7,552 bases of DNA, taken from contig MGQT01000020.1 of the NCBI GenBank assembly GCA_001797935.1, forward strand, positions 164 through 7,715. The letters are read 5' to 3'. The DNA comes from Deltaproteobacteria bacterium RBG_16_54_18. Lineage in GTDB: Bacteria; Desulfobacterota; B13-G15; RBG-16-54-18. The notes beneath the pieces are model-generated. The model ran no database searches. It saw only the letters and a program-made list of their open reading frames with translations, and was not told the DNA's origin. Positions 1-6,234 of the stretch are shown here, in pieces; position 1 is the stretch's first letter; each line of letters begins with the position of its first letter. Both the position numbers and the translations under genes were made by a program.

Positions 1-47
1 GAGATTTGCAAATAGCTCGTCACATCCTGGAACATCGGCAATTCCTA
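1..47 (-). pseudogene. Continuation of the RND permease frame beyond an in-frame TAG
   Basis: The permease frame hits TAG at 47-45. The same frame stays open to the window edge and reads ELPMFQDVTSYLQI. This matches what RND pumps carry at this point of the second porter region, where a helix ending in an L-x-x-L-P pattern is followed by a strand like 'DVxSDxQ'. The stop falls at a variable position just before that motif, and one C-to-T change from CAG (Gln) would explain it. I therefore read this stretch as the rest of the same gene, separated from it by a nonsense codon or a sequence error. The remaining roughly 330 residues of a normal pump would lie left of the window and cannot be seen. 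Confidence 0.65.
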
Positions 48-2111
48 TAGGTTCGCTTCGAGCACCGGGGCGACGGCAAAAAGCTCCTCGGTGTTGGGGC
101 TTTGCAGGGTAAATTGATACTGACTCTTTGATAACGATCCTCCGATACGGATCGGCGGCGGGTTTTGTAAAAAGACCCGAACTCCGGGAATTTGTGCCAG
201 CTTGGGGCGGAGCTCCTGGATGACCTCGTCGGCACTCAGGCGGCGCTCAGCCCTCGGTTTTAGCCGGAGCATGACGCGGCCGGTATTGGTACCCACGAAG
301 GGTCCGACGGGTCCGACGCCGGACATAAAGGAAGCTACATTCGGGTCCTGGCTCACGACGGCAGCTACTTTCAACTGGTGCTCTTTCATGGAGTCGAAGG
401 AGATCCCCTGGGCTGCCTCGGTAATACCGAAGATCTGGCCCATATCCTCGCTCGGGAGAAACCCCTTCGGTATGACTACAAATAGAACGATGGTCACTAC
501 AAAGATAAGGGCTGAAAAGGCGAGGACGGCACGGCGATGTTGCAGGGCAAGCTTCAGGCTTCTTTCATATGCCTGAATCATCCTCTTGAAAAATTGTTCA
601 GACACTTCATAAATTCGATGGTAATGTTCCTCATGCGCGGGACGGAGGAAACGGCTGCAGAGCATAGGGGTCAGGGTCAACGAGACAAAGCCGGAGACCA
701 GGATGGCAATGCCGATCGTGACGGCAAATTCGTTGAGCAATCTGCCGATAATCCCCCCCATAAAGAGCACCGGGATAAAGACGGCGACGAGAGAAAGGGT
801 CATGGAGATGATGGTAAAACCGATCTCTTTTGAGCCGTTGAGGCTCGCCTCCAATATCCCCTCCCCGTGCTCGATATGGCGGACGATATTCTCGAGCATG
901 ACGATGGCGTCATCGACCACAAACCCGACGCAAAGGGTCAAGGCCATGAGCGAGAGGTTGTCGAGGTTGAAGCCCAGGAGGTACATGGCGCTGAAGGTCC
1001 CTATAATAGAGAAAGGGAGTACCATGCTTGGGATGATGGTTGACGAGAGGCTGCGAAGGAAAAGGAAGATGACCAGAACGACCAGACAGAGCGACAAAAA
1101 GAGGGTGAATTTTACATCGTTGACGGAGGCGCGGATCGACACCGAGCGGTCGTAGAGGGTCGTGAGATTGATACCCGCCGGCATCTGGGCCTGGAAACCG
1201 GGAAGGAGCTTCTTGATCGAGTCAACGACCTGGACCGTGTTCGTCCCGGGCTGGCGCTGAATGGCCAGAACGATAGCAGGTACCTGATTATACCAATTGG
1301 CGGTCTTATCATTCTCGACACTATTGATTACCCTCCCGATCTCCTGGAGGCGCACGGGTGAGCCATTCCGGTAGGCCACGATCAAGGGGCGGTACGCCTC
1401 TGCCGCCAATAACTGGCCATTGGCCTGTAACGTGACTGTCTGAGAGGGGCCCCAGAGTGTGCCGGTCGGAAGGTTCACGTTTCCGGTTCGAACGGCATTG
1501 GCGGCTTCGTCGATGCCGATGCCCCGCGTTGCCAGGGCTCGCGGATCAAGCTGAATGCGGACGGCGAACTTCTGAGACCCAAAGACCTGAACCTGGGCAA
1601 CCCCGCTGATCATCGAGATGCGGGGGGCGATAAAGGTGTCTGCATAATCATTTACCACGGAGAGAGGGAGGGTCGGAGAAGTCATGACGAGATAGAGGAT
1701 GGGTGAGTCGGCTGGGTTGACCTTTTGATAGGAAGGGGGGGACGGCAGGTCTGGAAGCTGCCTCGATGCCTTGGTAATCATTGCCTGGACATCCTGGGCA
1801 GCGGCATCAATGTCCCGGCTCAGGTTGAACTGGAGGGTGATCTGGGTTATCCCCAGGGCGTTGGTGGATGTCATGGAGTCCAGGCCCGCGATGGTGGAGA
1901 ACTGGCGTTCCAAGGGTGTGGCCACGGAAGAGGCCATGGTCTCGGGGCTTGCCCCGGGGAGATTCACCGACACTTGGAGCGTCGGAAAGTCGACGTTCGG
2001 CAGGTCGCTCACCGGCAGCAGACGGTATCCCACCATGCCGAAAAAGAGGATGGCGAGCATGATGAGGGTCGTCGTGACCGGTCGCCGAATGAAGAACGCC
2101 GCGATATTCAT
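45..2111 (-). CDS. RND (HAE-1/MdtB-MdtC-like) multidrug efflux permease, N-terminal two thirds, ends at in-frame TAG
   Basis: This is the inner-membrane proton/drug antiporter subunit of a tripartite RND efflux pump. The start MNIAAFFIRRPV is typical of the family and forms TM1 (about residues 10-32). The first porter region follows (about 35-330). TM2-TM6 lie at about 335-490 and include the TM4 Asp pair D400-D401 (GFVVDDAIVMLENI), equivalent to the AcrB proton-relay aspartates D407/D408. TM7 is at about 527-547, and then the second porter region begins. Family members are about 1,020-1,050 residues. This frame stops after 688, so TM8-TM12 and the second half of the proton relay are missing unless the TAG is read through. 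The start overlaps the adaptor stop as ATGA, implying translational coupling. Substrate is unknown. The family call is secure, but whether the gene is functional is doubtful. Confidence 0.93.
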   Translation of the reverse strand: MNIAAFFIRRPVTTTLIMLAILFFGMVGYRLLPVSDLPNVDFPTLQVSVNLPGASPETMASSVATPLERQFSTIAGLDSMTSTNALGITQITLQFNLSRDIDAAAQDVQAMITKASRQLPDLPSPPSYQKVNPADSPILYLVMTSPTLPLSVVNDYADTFIAPRISMISGVAQVQVFGSQKFAVRIQLDPRALATRGIGIDEAANAVRTGNVNLPTGTLWGPSQTVTLQANGQLLAAEAYRPLIVAYRNGSPVRLQEIGRVINSVENDKTANWYNQVPAIVLAIQRQPGTNTVQVVDSIKKLLPGFQAQMPAGINLTTLYDRSVSIRASVNDVKFTLFLSLCLVVLVIFLFLRSLSSTIIPSMVLPFSIIGTFSAMYLLGFNLDNLSLMALTLCVGFVVDDAIVMLENIVRHIEHGEGILEASLNGSKEIGFTIISMTLSLVAVFIPVLFMGGIIGRLLNEFAVTIGIAILVSGFVSLTLTPMLCSRFLRPAHEEHYHRIYEVSEQFFKRMIQAYERSLKLALQHRRAVLAFSALIFVVTIVLFVVIPKGFLPSEDMGQIFGITEAAQGISFDSMKEHQLKVAAVVSQDPNVASFMSGVGPVGPFVGTNTGRVMLRLKPRAERRLSADEVIQELRPKLAQIPGVRVFLQNPPPIRIGGSLSKSQYQFTLQSPNTEELFAVAPVLEANL

Positions 2112-3226
2112 GAACCTTTTTCCGGGGTGCTGAGGCTGCCCTTTATCTCTACCTTGGCGCCGGGGACAAGCTGAAGCTGCCCGTCTGTCACTACTCGATC
2201 TCCGGCCTTGAGCCCCTTATCGATGATCGACTGGTTATTGATGGTCCGGTTCACGAGCACGGTCCTGACCTCTACCGTGAGGTCGGGTTTGATCACGAAG
2301 ACATACTGACCACTCTGGCTGGTTTGGACGGCCTGGGAAGGGACGATGATGGCGTCGGGTTGCGTTGTCAGTCTCAGCACGACATCGACAAACTGACCGG
2401 GCCAGAGTCGTCTCCCTTTGTTGGCAAAAGTCCCTTTCAGCAAGATGGTCCCCGTCGCTTTATCTATCGCGTTGTCGATGAACGTCAGGACTCCTCGTTC
2501 GGCACCCCTCGTATCATTTGGGGGGAGTGCCTCGACCTTGAGCATCCCCCGTGCCATGTACTTTTTAATCTCGGGCAAACTCTGTTCGGGGACGGCAAAG
2601 GCGACAGAGATGGGTATGATCTGATTAATGGTGAGCAGCTCGGTATCGTTCGCCTTGATGACGTTACCTCGCTTGACGAGGATGTTCCCGGTCCGGCCGT
2701 CGAGAGGAGAATGGATAAAACAATAGCCAAGTTGAATCTTGGCATTGTCTACTGCCGCTTCATCCACATGCACCAATGCCTCGAGTGCCGTGGCGTTCGT
2801 CCGGACCTGATCGTACTGCTGCCTGGCGATGGCCTGCTTTGCCATGAGGGCCTCATACCGCTTTGCATCTACTTTGGCATTATTTGCCAGGGCCTGATCC
2901 CGCGCGAGATTCGCCTGGGCCTGTTTGAGGGCAGCCTCAAGAGGGCGAGGATCAATGGTAAAAAGCGGCGCCCCTCTCCTGACCTCCTGCCCTTCCGTAA
3001 AATGAACCTGGCTGATTTCTCCGGCGACCATGGACTTGATCGTCACCGTGGAATAGGCCTGGACATTGCCGATGGCGCGGATTTCAACGGGGACCGCCCT
3101 TTGCATCACCGTATCCGCCATCACGGGTACCACTTTTGGGACAGCTTGCCCTTTATCTCCGGAAGAGCACGCAGCCATGAGGAGTATGACGCCTATCAAT
3201 AATACCGATATCTTTTTCCCCTGCAT
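2108..3226 (-). CDS. RND efflux periplasmic adaptor subunit (membrane fusion protein), lipoprotein
   Basis: This adaptor would link the RND permease to an outer-membrane channel. From the ATG at 3226 it has 372 residues, the usual family size. It starts with MQGKK, a hydrophobic stretch and a lipobox LMAAC with the lipidated Cys at residue 20. A biotinyl-lipoyl half domain (about 55-95) is followed by an alpha-hairpin coiled coil (about 97-162) and the second lipoyl half (IHSPLDGRTG, about 171-195). A beta-barrel (about 200-285) and a membrane-proximal domain with PSQAV near 296 complete it. An in-frame ATG at 3283 would add 19 charged residues before the signal peptide. The 3226 start is preferred because it places the signal peptide at the N-terminus and has GAGAGG 10 nt upstream. 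The gene comes first in the operon and overlaps the permease by 4 bp. No outer-membrane factor gene is visible. Confidence 0.93.
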   Translation of the reverse strand: MQGKKISVLLIGVILLMAACSSGDKGQAVPKVVPVMADTVMQRAVPVEIRAIGNVQAYSTVTIKSMVAGEISQVHFTEGQEVRRGAPLFTIDPRPLEAALKQAQANLARDQALANNAKVDAKRYEALMAKQAIARQQYDQVRTNATALEALVHVDEAAVDNAKIQLGYCFIHSPLDGRTGNILVKRGNVIKANDTELLTINQIIPISVAFAVPEQSLPEIKKYMARGMLKVEALPPNDTRGAERGVLTFIDNAIDKATGTILLKGTFANKGRRLWPGQFVDVVLRLTTQPDAIIVPSQAVQTSQSGQYVFVIKPDLTVEVRTVLVNRTINNQSIIDKGLKAGDRVVTDGQLQLVPGAKVEIKGSLSTPEKGS

Positions 3227-3305
3227 TGAATTTTCGCCTCTCGAACCGTCTCCACGAGTCTTGCGTTTATAAAAACATGCCAAAATTGGGGGGATGAATG
3301 ATCTT

Positions 3306-3328
3306 CCCTCTCCCCTGGGGGGAGAGGG
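3306..3328. repeat. Perfect 10-bp palindrome (CCCTCTCCCC / GGGGAGAGGG)
   Basis: The arms 3306-3315 and 3319-3328 are perfectly complementary around a 3-nt loop. C/G-rich palindromes of this composition are common as dispersed intergenic repeats in bacterial genomes, and four lie here within 185 bp. No T-run follows on the plus strand. On the minus strand the hairpin lies about 80 nt upstream of the adaptor start, so it could form in that leader if transcription begins further upstream. Function is not shown. Confidence 0.6.
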
Positions 3329-3368
3329 TTAGCCCCGCCCCGTTTTGCATAAATCGAGGAATACGGGA

Positions 3369-3419
3369 TGTCGCAACGCGACAGGTGAGGGGGAAATAAT
3401 CTTATCATCACCCCCACCT
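3369..3419. repeat. Small hairpin followed by a bulged G5/C5 inverted repeat
   Basis: TGTCGC (3369-3374) pairs with GCGACA (3378-3383) around a 3-nt loop. Directly next to it, AGGT-GA-GGGGG (3384-3393) can pair with CCCCC-ACCT (3411-3419), leaving a 2-nt bulge and a 17-nt A/T-rich loop. The two structures abut and belong to the palindrome cluster at 3306-3488. They probably represent one composite intergenic repeat unit. Confidence 0.45.
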
Positions 3420-3422
3420 TAA

Positions 3423-3445
3423 TCCTCCCCCGTCAAGGGGGAGGA
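3423..3445. repeat. Perfect 9-bp palindrome (TCCTCCCCC / GGGGGAGGA)
   Basis: The arms 3423-3431 and 3437-3445 are complementary around the loop GTCAA. An alternative outer pairing, AATCC (3421-3425) with GGATT (3448-3452), suggests a longer ancestral palindrome. On the plus strand it is followed by GGATTTTAAAG, a weak T-run, so a terminator role is possible but not convincing. No plus-strand gene ends just upstream. Confidence 0.55.
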
Positions 3446-3467
3446 GAGGATTTTAAAGAAATAGATG

Positions 3468-3488
3468 CCCCGCATCTCTGCTGCGGGG
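3468..3488. repeat. Palindrome CCCCGCA / TGCGGGG
   Basis: The 7-bp arms (3468-3474 and 3482-3488) flank a 7-nt loop TCTCTGC. The loop itself is nearly palindromic with one mismatch, so the ancestral element was probably a longer perfect hairpin. From memory, similar 'ccccgcag…ctgcgggg' elements occur repeatedly between genes in several deltaproteobacterial-type genomes. That comparison is recollection, not a search result. Confidence 0.5.
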
Positions 3489-3801
3489 TGGTTCACTTTA
3501 GTAACCCTTGTTGCCCGCACGTTGAATGACGGGGTGATCATTGTCGCAAAATATGGCTTCTTTGGCAAGAGGTCTTTAGCAGAAGTAAATGTTATGTTTT
3601 CCTGATCTTGCGTTCTAATTAGCAGGTACAGATTCCTTCCTCATGCGATCAATACGCTCTCGTATGAAATCGTCTAGTTTATAGAGAACTATAATTTCTA
3701 CCTAGAGCGCAATTCCCGAGGCATTTGACGACTGCGCGGTACTATGCGGTACAGGACCGTTCTCTCCTGAATCGTTATCTCCCGTATCGAAACCTTAAAT
3801 C
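3489..3801. other. Gene-free stretch between the repeats and the radical SAM promoter
   Basis: No open frame with a start codon, a ribosome site and coherent protein sequence was found on either strand. The longest protein-like run is a 28-codon minus-strand stretch (3701-3615) without a usable start at its head, possibly a remnant. A 6-bp hairpin TTATAG/CTATAA lies near 3679-3693, and there is a small direct repeat GCGGTAC near 3736-3752. Nothing here supports a gene or a known RNA. Confidence 0.4.
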
Positions 3802-3830
3802 TTGACAAAGAGATCGTCGTGGCGTTCAAT
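3802..3830 (+). promoter_or_regulatory. Sigma70-like promoter for the radical SAM / nuclease-like pair
   Basis: A perfect -35 box TTGACA (3802-3807) is followed by a 17-bp spacer and a -10-like TTCAAT (3825-3830, four of six consensus bases). Transcription would begin near 3837, giving a leader of about 42 nt before the ATG at 3879. It is the only well-spaced pair I found in the intergenic region facing this gene. Confidence 0.5.
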
Positions 3831-3878
3831 TGCAGAGAGGGTGAAACTACCTAGCGAATTTCCAATACCGTGTAGACA

Positions 3879-4781
3879 ATGACTCCGGCGTACATCACCT
3901 TGCACAAAAACAAGGAACTGCGGCGCAGGATTGCCGCTTTGCAAGAGATCCTTGAGCGCTGCCGGCTTTGTCCGCGCGCGTGTCAGGTGAACCGGCTGGC
4001 AGGCCTGGAGCAGGGTTACTGCCGGGCCGGGGCGGCGGTGATGGTCGCCAGCGCCTTCCCCCATTTTGGTGAAGAACCGCCGCTGGTCGGCTTTCACGGC
4101 TCGGGGACTATCTTCTTCTCCCACTGTAATCTGCGGTGTGTCTTTTGCCAGAACTACGACATCAGCCACCGCGGGCAAGGGGAACACCTCTCCGTTTCCG
4201 AGCTGGCGCAACGCATGATGGACCTCCAGGGCCAGGGTTGCCACAATATCAACCTGGTAACCCCTACGCACTACGTCCCGCAGATCGTTGCGGCCCTGCC
4301 CGAGGCGATCGAACGCGGGCTGACGATCCCCCTGGTCTACAACTGCGGCGGGTACGAATCTCTCGAGGTGATCAAACTCCTGGCAGGGATCATAGATATC
4401 TATATGCCCGACGCGAAGTTTGCCGGCGCGGACCGAGCCGCCGCCTATTGTAACGCGCCGGATTATCCGCTGGTCCTGCGGGAAGTCCTCTGCGAGATGC
4501 ACCGCCAGGTGGGTGACCTCAGACTGGATGACCAGGGAATCGCGACGCAAGGGCTCCTCATTCGCCACCTGGTGATGCCGCAGGGCGTGGCAGGCACCAA
4601 AGAGATCATCGCCTTTATTGTCGAGCACGTGTCGGGAAATTCCTATGTCAACGTTATGGCCCAGTACCGTCCCCTGTACCGGTCAAGGGAATATCCGGAG
4701 ATAGATCGCCCTATTTCCATGCGAGAATATCGTGAAGCGGTAAAGATTGCTCGACAAGAAGGTCTACACCGGGGCTTCTGA
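3879..4781 (+). CDS. Radical SAM protein of the PflX family (COG1313, pyruvate formate-lyase activating enzyme-like)
   Basis: The protein has 300 residues, full length for this family. The radical SAM cluster motif CxxxCxxC is HCNLRCVFCQNYDIS, with C83, C87 and C90 expected to bind the 4Fe-4S cluster that cleaves S-adenosylmethionine. An N-terminal Cys set (CRLCPRAC, C28/C31/C35, plus GYC at C48) is also a family hallmark. Other conserved stretches are FGEEPPLVG, GSGTIFFSHC, NLVTPTHYVPQI, the YNCGGYES region and IDIYMPDAKF. The family is named for likeness to PFL activases, but its substrate is not established. No glycyl-radical enzyme gene lies nearby. The start is constrained by an in-frame TAG at 3873-3875. 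No clear Shine-Dalgarno sequence precedes the ATG. The stop overlaps the next start by one base (TGATG). Confidence 0.93.
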   Translation: MTPAYITLHKNKELRRRIAALQEILERCRLCPRACQVNRLAGLEQGYCRAGAAVMVASAFPHFGEEPPLVGFHGSGTIFFSHCNLRCVFCQNYDISHRGQGEHLSVSELAQRMMDLQGQGCHNINLVTPTHYVPQIVAALPEAIERGLTIPLVYNCGGYESLEVIKLLAGIIDIYMPDAKFAGADRAAAYCNAPDYPLVLREVLCEMHRQVGDLRLDDQGIATQGLLIRHLVMPQGVAGTKEIIAFIVEHVSGNSYVNVMAQYRPLYRSREYPEIDRPISMREYREAVKIARQEGLHRGF

Positions 4782-5695
4782 TGAAAAAGACAGCGCAGGA
4801 TGAATTGTTGAGATTACAGGAAGCGATAGTGGGGCTGCGGGAGCGGATAGACAGACTTGAACGAGAAATTCTCACCGGCGACAGGGCGCTGCAACAAGCG
4901 ATCAAGGCCCGGGGGATGCAGATCCATTGCGATAACCCCGAAGACAAACTTCTCTTCACGGCAGAGGCATCACCGGAAGAACGGACTACCCTGTACCATC
5001 TGTTGCGGCACTACTCCTTCCGGCTCTTGCTCAGAGACGCGATCAAAAAAAAGGATGCCTTCCGGGAAGAAGATCTTGTACGGTATTGTTCTCTCGAAGT
5101 TGCCCGGCACTATATCGTCGCGCTCCGCGATCTTAAGCTCGTTGAGGACTTAGGGACTGGTGTCTTTCGCCTTGTGCAACGTTCTCTTTCCAGCTTCGGC
5201 CCGACGCTGGAGTGGTTTGTCGCGCAGATGTTTCAGCGGGAATTTGCTTCTCCGGCGATCTATGGTGTTCGCTTTAAGGAGACGTCGAGCGGGGGGGATT
5301 ATGACGTCATAGCACGCTGGGAAGGAAAGCTGGTATATGTGGAGATAAAATCTTCTCCACCTCGGGGTATAGAGCGCAGCGAGATACGCTCATTTTTTGC
5401 CCGGCTAACCGATCTCTTACCCGACATCGCTTTTTTCTTCGTCGACACCCACTTGCGGATGCTGGATAAGATTGTCCCGATGTTTCAAGAGGCAATCGAG
5501 GAACAAGACGGACAACGACGTGACGATCTTTTCCCGGTTCGCAGAGTGGCCGATGAGCTCTTTCACATCAACCATCATCTTTATATCGTCAACACCAAAA
5601 AAGACGCGGTTGACAATGTCAACCGCTGTCTTATTGACTTTCTCGCGTATAACCGGGCCGAGCTGTTGCCTCTCATCCCCCCCGGCCGGCGATGA
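4781..5695 (+). CDS. Uncharacterised protein with N-terminal coiled coil and PD-(D/E)XK nuclease-like domain
   Basis: I do not recognise this 304-residue protein as a named family. Residues about 5-45 are heptad-rich (LLRLQEAIVGLRERIDRLER), indicating a coiled coil. Residues about 70-132 are mainly helical and end in a possible winged helix (FREEDLVRYCSLEVARHY, then a GTGVFRLV hairpin). Residues about 135-225 resemble a PD-(D/E)XK core: a helix with E144 (PTLEWFVAQMF), a GGDYDVIA strand with D175, then VYVEIKSS with E188 and K190, followed by a helix. The arrangement E…D-x12-E-x-K is typical of restriction-like nucleases. The C-terminus (about 226-304) is mixed and ends LIPPGRR. There is no signal peptide or membrane segment, so it is probably cytoplasmic. 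It is translationally coupled to the upstream radical SAM gene. Nuclease activity is inferred from motifs only. Confidence 0.85.
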   Translation: MKKTAQDELLRLQEAIVGLRERIDRLEREILTGDRALQQAIKARGMQIHCDNPEDKLLFTAEASPEERTTLYHLLRHYSFRLLLRDAIKKKDAFREEDLVRYCSLEVARHYIVALRDLKLVEDLGTGVFRLVQRSLSSFGPTLEWFVAQMFQREFASPAIYGVRFKETSSGGDYDVIARWEGKLVYVEIKSSPPRGIERSEIRSFFARLTDLLPDIAFFFVDTHLRMLDKIVPMFQEAIEEQDGQRRDDLFPVRRVADELFHINHHLYIVNTKKDAVDNVNRCLIDFLAYNRAELLPLIPPGRR

Positions 5696-5704
5696 ACACC
5701 GAGA

Positions 5705-5977
5705 TTATCTTACGGCGTCCTTCAGTCCTTTCCCCACCTTAAACTTCGGGATCCTGACGGCGGGGATGTCGATCTCCTGACCGGTGCGCGGGTTTCTCCC
5801 CTTCCTGGCTGCCCGATTGGAAATGAGAAACGTTCCAAAGCCCGGCAAGCTGATCTTGTCCCCTGCCTTAAGGGCTTCAACGATCGTGCCGGTCAAGGAG
5901 TTGAGGGCCCTTTCAGCCGCTGCCCGAGGTATCTTGGCCTCTTTAGCCACTCTATCAATGAGTTCTAATTTCGTCAT
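5705..5977 (-). CDS. hup: HU-family DNA-binding protein
   Basis: This is a nucleoid-associated histone-like protein that binds and bends DNA as a dimer. At 90 residues it has exactly the family length. The start MTKLELIDRVAKEAKI forms the dimerising helices. The signature PGFGTF (45-50) leads to RAARKGRNPRTG (55-66), where P63 is the intercalating arm proline, then IPAVRIPKF and the closing GKGLKDAV. A strong ribosome site AGGAGG (5985-5990) lies 7 nt before the ATG. HU and IHF subunits share this fold. The arm and the ending favour HU over IHF. The gene converges on the nuclease-like gene with 9 bp between stop codons and no visible terminator. Confidence 0.96.
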   Translation of the reverse strand: MTKLELIDRVAKEAKIPRAAAERALNSLTGTIVEALKAGDKISLPGFGTFLISNRAARKGRNPRTGQEIDIPAVRIPKFKVGKGLKDAVR

Positions 5978-5982
5978 TTCGT

Positions 5983-5990
5983 CCCCTCCT
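5983..5990 (-). promoter_or_regulatory. Strong ribosome binding site of the HU gene
   Basis: On the minus strand the sequence reads AGGAGGGG, a near-perfect anti-16S match, with the AGGAGG core 7 nt from the ATG. It fits the high expression expected of HU. It also fixes the start at 5977. Confidence 0.8.
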
Positions 5991-6109
5991 CACATAAAAT
6001 TGCAACAACTCAGCTCTACCCCCTCTACACCAACATACAGTCTGCCGTGTCATGCTTCGACCAGAGATATCTGCCGCGAACCCCTTTTTCGCACAGAACT
6101 GGTGCACGA

Positions 6110-6138
6110 GATATAGCACAAAAGGCAAGGGGTGACAA
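6110..6138 (-). promoter_or_regulatory. HU gene promoter with extended -10
   Basis: On the minus strand TTGTCA (6138-6133, one mismatch to TTGACA) is followed by a 17-bp spacer and TATATC (6115-6110). The -10 is preceded by TGC, an extended -10 motif. Transcription would start near 6103, leaving a 5' leader of about 125 nt before the HU start codon. An A/T-rich tract lies immediately upstream of the -35 box and could act as an UP element. Confidence 0.55.
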
Positions 6139-6172
6139 GCAAAAAAAAGAAAAAAAATTTGAAAAATTTATT
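6139..6172. promoter_or_regulatory. A-tract cluster between divergent promoters (likely UP element / curved DNA)
   Basis: Two A8 runs (6141-6148 and 6150-6157) and an A5 run (6162-6166) with short T-runs occupy the space just upstream of the HU -35 box. Such tracts bend DNA and can bind the alpha subunit C-terminal domain of RNA polymerase. They could also be a site where HU binds its own control region. The roles are inferred. Confidence 0.45.
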
Positions 6173-6219
6173 CGTGAGTCACGTCGAGGAAATTACCCTG
6201 GTCTACTGTGACGGGGTTA

Positions 6220-6228
6220 TGGTATACT
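6220..6228 (+). promoter_or_regulatory. Extended -10 promoter for the UPF0178-thrC genes
   Basis: The sequence TG-G-TATACT (6220-6228) is a good extended -10 element. No clear -35 box lies 16-18 bp upstream, which is usual for this promoter class. The A of the ATG at 6235 is 7 nt after the last base of the -10, where transcription would be expected to start. The mRNA would then have no 5' leader. Confidence 0.5.
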
Positions 6229-6234
6229 TTTTTC

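Noticed and set aside
2324..3202. 292-codon plus-strand open frame opposite the adaptor gene
   Set aside because: It is a mirror of a well-supported membrane fusion protein, with no ribosome site and no coherent protein features.
3196..3283. Upstream ATG at 3283 giving a longer adaptor protein
   Set aside because: It would bury the lipoprotein signal peptide behind 19 charged residues. The ATG at 3226 has an acceptable ribosome site and gives a normal lipobox position.
3423..3456. G/C hairpin followed by TTTT as an intrinsic terminator
   Set aside because: No plus-strand gene ends upstream, the T-run is short and separated from the stem, and similar palindromes nearby suggest a repeat cluster instead.
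3306..3488. CRISPR array
   Set aside because: The repeats are different inverted elements, not equal direct repeats with regular spacers.
3690..3695. TATAAT hexamer on the plus strand as a promoter
   Set aside because: No -35-like sequence lies 16-18 bp upstream and no gene start follows at a sensible distance. The 3802-3830 pair fits better.
3615..3701. 28-codon minus-strand run reading EIIVLYKLDDFIRERIDRMR near its start
   Set aside because: It looks protein-like but lacks a start codon at its head, is bounded by an in-frame TAG and has no ribosome site. It may be a remnant, but it is too short to call.
3795..4628. 277-codon minus-strand open frame opposite the radical SAM gene
   Set aside because: It is antisense to a protein with clear family motifs, has no recognisable domain of its own, and is explained by G/C bias at third codon positions.
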